From: Amphritea sp.
Lineage (GTDB): Bacteria; Pseudomonadota; Gammaproteobacteria; Pseudomonadales; Balneatricaceae
NCBI GenBank assembly: GCA_018067325.1
Contig: JAGPUU010000348.1
Coordinates: forward strand, 1 to 5,508
Length of the DNA: 5,508 nt
Reading direction: 5' to 3'
Positions 5,150 through 5,508 of this stretch are shown piece by piece. A model generated the notes under the pieces. It worked only from the letters and a program-made list of their open reading frames with translations. It ran no database searches and was not told where the DNA came from. The position numbers and the translations under genes are program-made. How positions within the stretch are numbered: position 1 is the first letter of the stretch; each line of letters opens with the position of its first letter.

Positions 5150-5508
5150 TTAAGAGAACTTTTTGCCGGTAGGAACTGCGAGTACAGGGACTTTCGCGCC
5201 TTTAATAACCTGGCGGGTCGTCTGACTATGATGGCCGAAGGTATTTTCTGAGCCCATTACAATCATATCAGCATTGTATTTCGCAGCAGCTTTAAGGATT
5301 GAGTCGGTATAGTTACCTTCGACGATGACCTGTTCGATATTCAGCTCAACTTTTTTATCCAGTGATCCAAGTTCTTCTACGCAGAACTTATCAGTTCGGG
5401 CTTTCATCTGCTCCATTACCTGGTCGATGCCCTCATCGTGCATCTTATTGACCATATCTTCCGGCAGATAGTTTTGGATCAGCGCGTGACCCAGTTCACC
5501 GATAGGCT
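5150..5508 (-). CDS. Universal stress protein (UspA family), 3' part (partial)
   Basis: This is the C-terminal 119 or so residues of a single-domain cytoplasmic universal stress protein. The frame stays open to the window's right edge (…PIGELGHALIQNYLPEDMVNKM), so the Met at 5455 is internal and the true start, with the first beta strand, is outside. Visible features are an amphipathic helix rich in Glu/Lys/Met, the VEGNYTDSILKAAAKYNADMIVMGS segment typical of the domain (beta-alpha-beta with the ADMIVMG strand), and the closing strand VPVLAVP. After VMGS the sequence reads ENTFGHHSQTTRQV, without the G-x2-G-x9-G-S/T loop of ATP-binding members, so it resembles the non-ATP-binding E. coli UspA type. 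Its own terminator makes it independent of the downstream symporter operon. Confidence 0.88.
   Translation of the reverse strand, partial: PIGELGHALIQNYLPEDMVNKMHDEGIDQVMEQMKARTDKFCVEELGSLDKKVELNIEQVIVEGNYTDSILKAAAKYNADMIVMGSENTFGHHSQTTRQVIKGAKVPVLAVPTGKKFS

Overview
The window looks like chromosomal DNA of a Gram-negative marine gammaproteobacterium, probably of the Oceanospirillales type. This rests on four things: an acidic outer-membrane porin ending in Phe, a SelU of about enterobacterial length (365 aa), a YjdF-type membrane protein, and REP-like intergenic palindromes. The taxon is inferred from protein style and was not searched.

Layout. The plus strand carries only the 3' end of a porin gene (1-482), closed by a strong UUCG-loop terminator (554-581). 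A gene-free stretch of 467 bases (483-949) follows and is packed with short repeats: tandem heptamers of the TTCGA/TCCGA type, REP-like elements with the head TGTAGGA (two facing each other at 673-754, a third at 898-919), and a separate palindromic element built on CACAGAGG (784-848). This region separates the porin from a convergent block of minus-strand genes.

The minus-strand block reads, in order of transcription: sodium:solute symporter (4947-3559), metallophosphoesterase-fold protein (3562-2696), YjdF/DUF2238 membrane protein (2667-2062) and tRNA 2-selenouridine synthase selU (2047-950). The first two overlap by 4 bases (GTGA) and the later gaps are 28 and 14 bases, so one operon is likely. 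Its leader (4948-5057) holds a 9-bp inverted repeat and a 16-bp palindrome at the ribosome-binding site. Upstream, also on the minus strand, is the 3' part of a universal stress protein gene with its own terminator (5058-5085).

The most interesting item is the metallophosphoesterase-like protein. By motif alignment it has lost all the ligands private to metal site 1 (both residues of DxH and the second His of GHxH) but keeps the complete site 2 set (D51, N77, H142, H177), and the catalytic-region His of GNHD is a Cys. With eight cysteines and tight translational coupling to a transporter, it may be a mono-metal enzyme or sensor working with the symporter on an unknown substrate. Co-transcription with selU raises, but does not establish, a link to selenium or tRNA modification.
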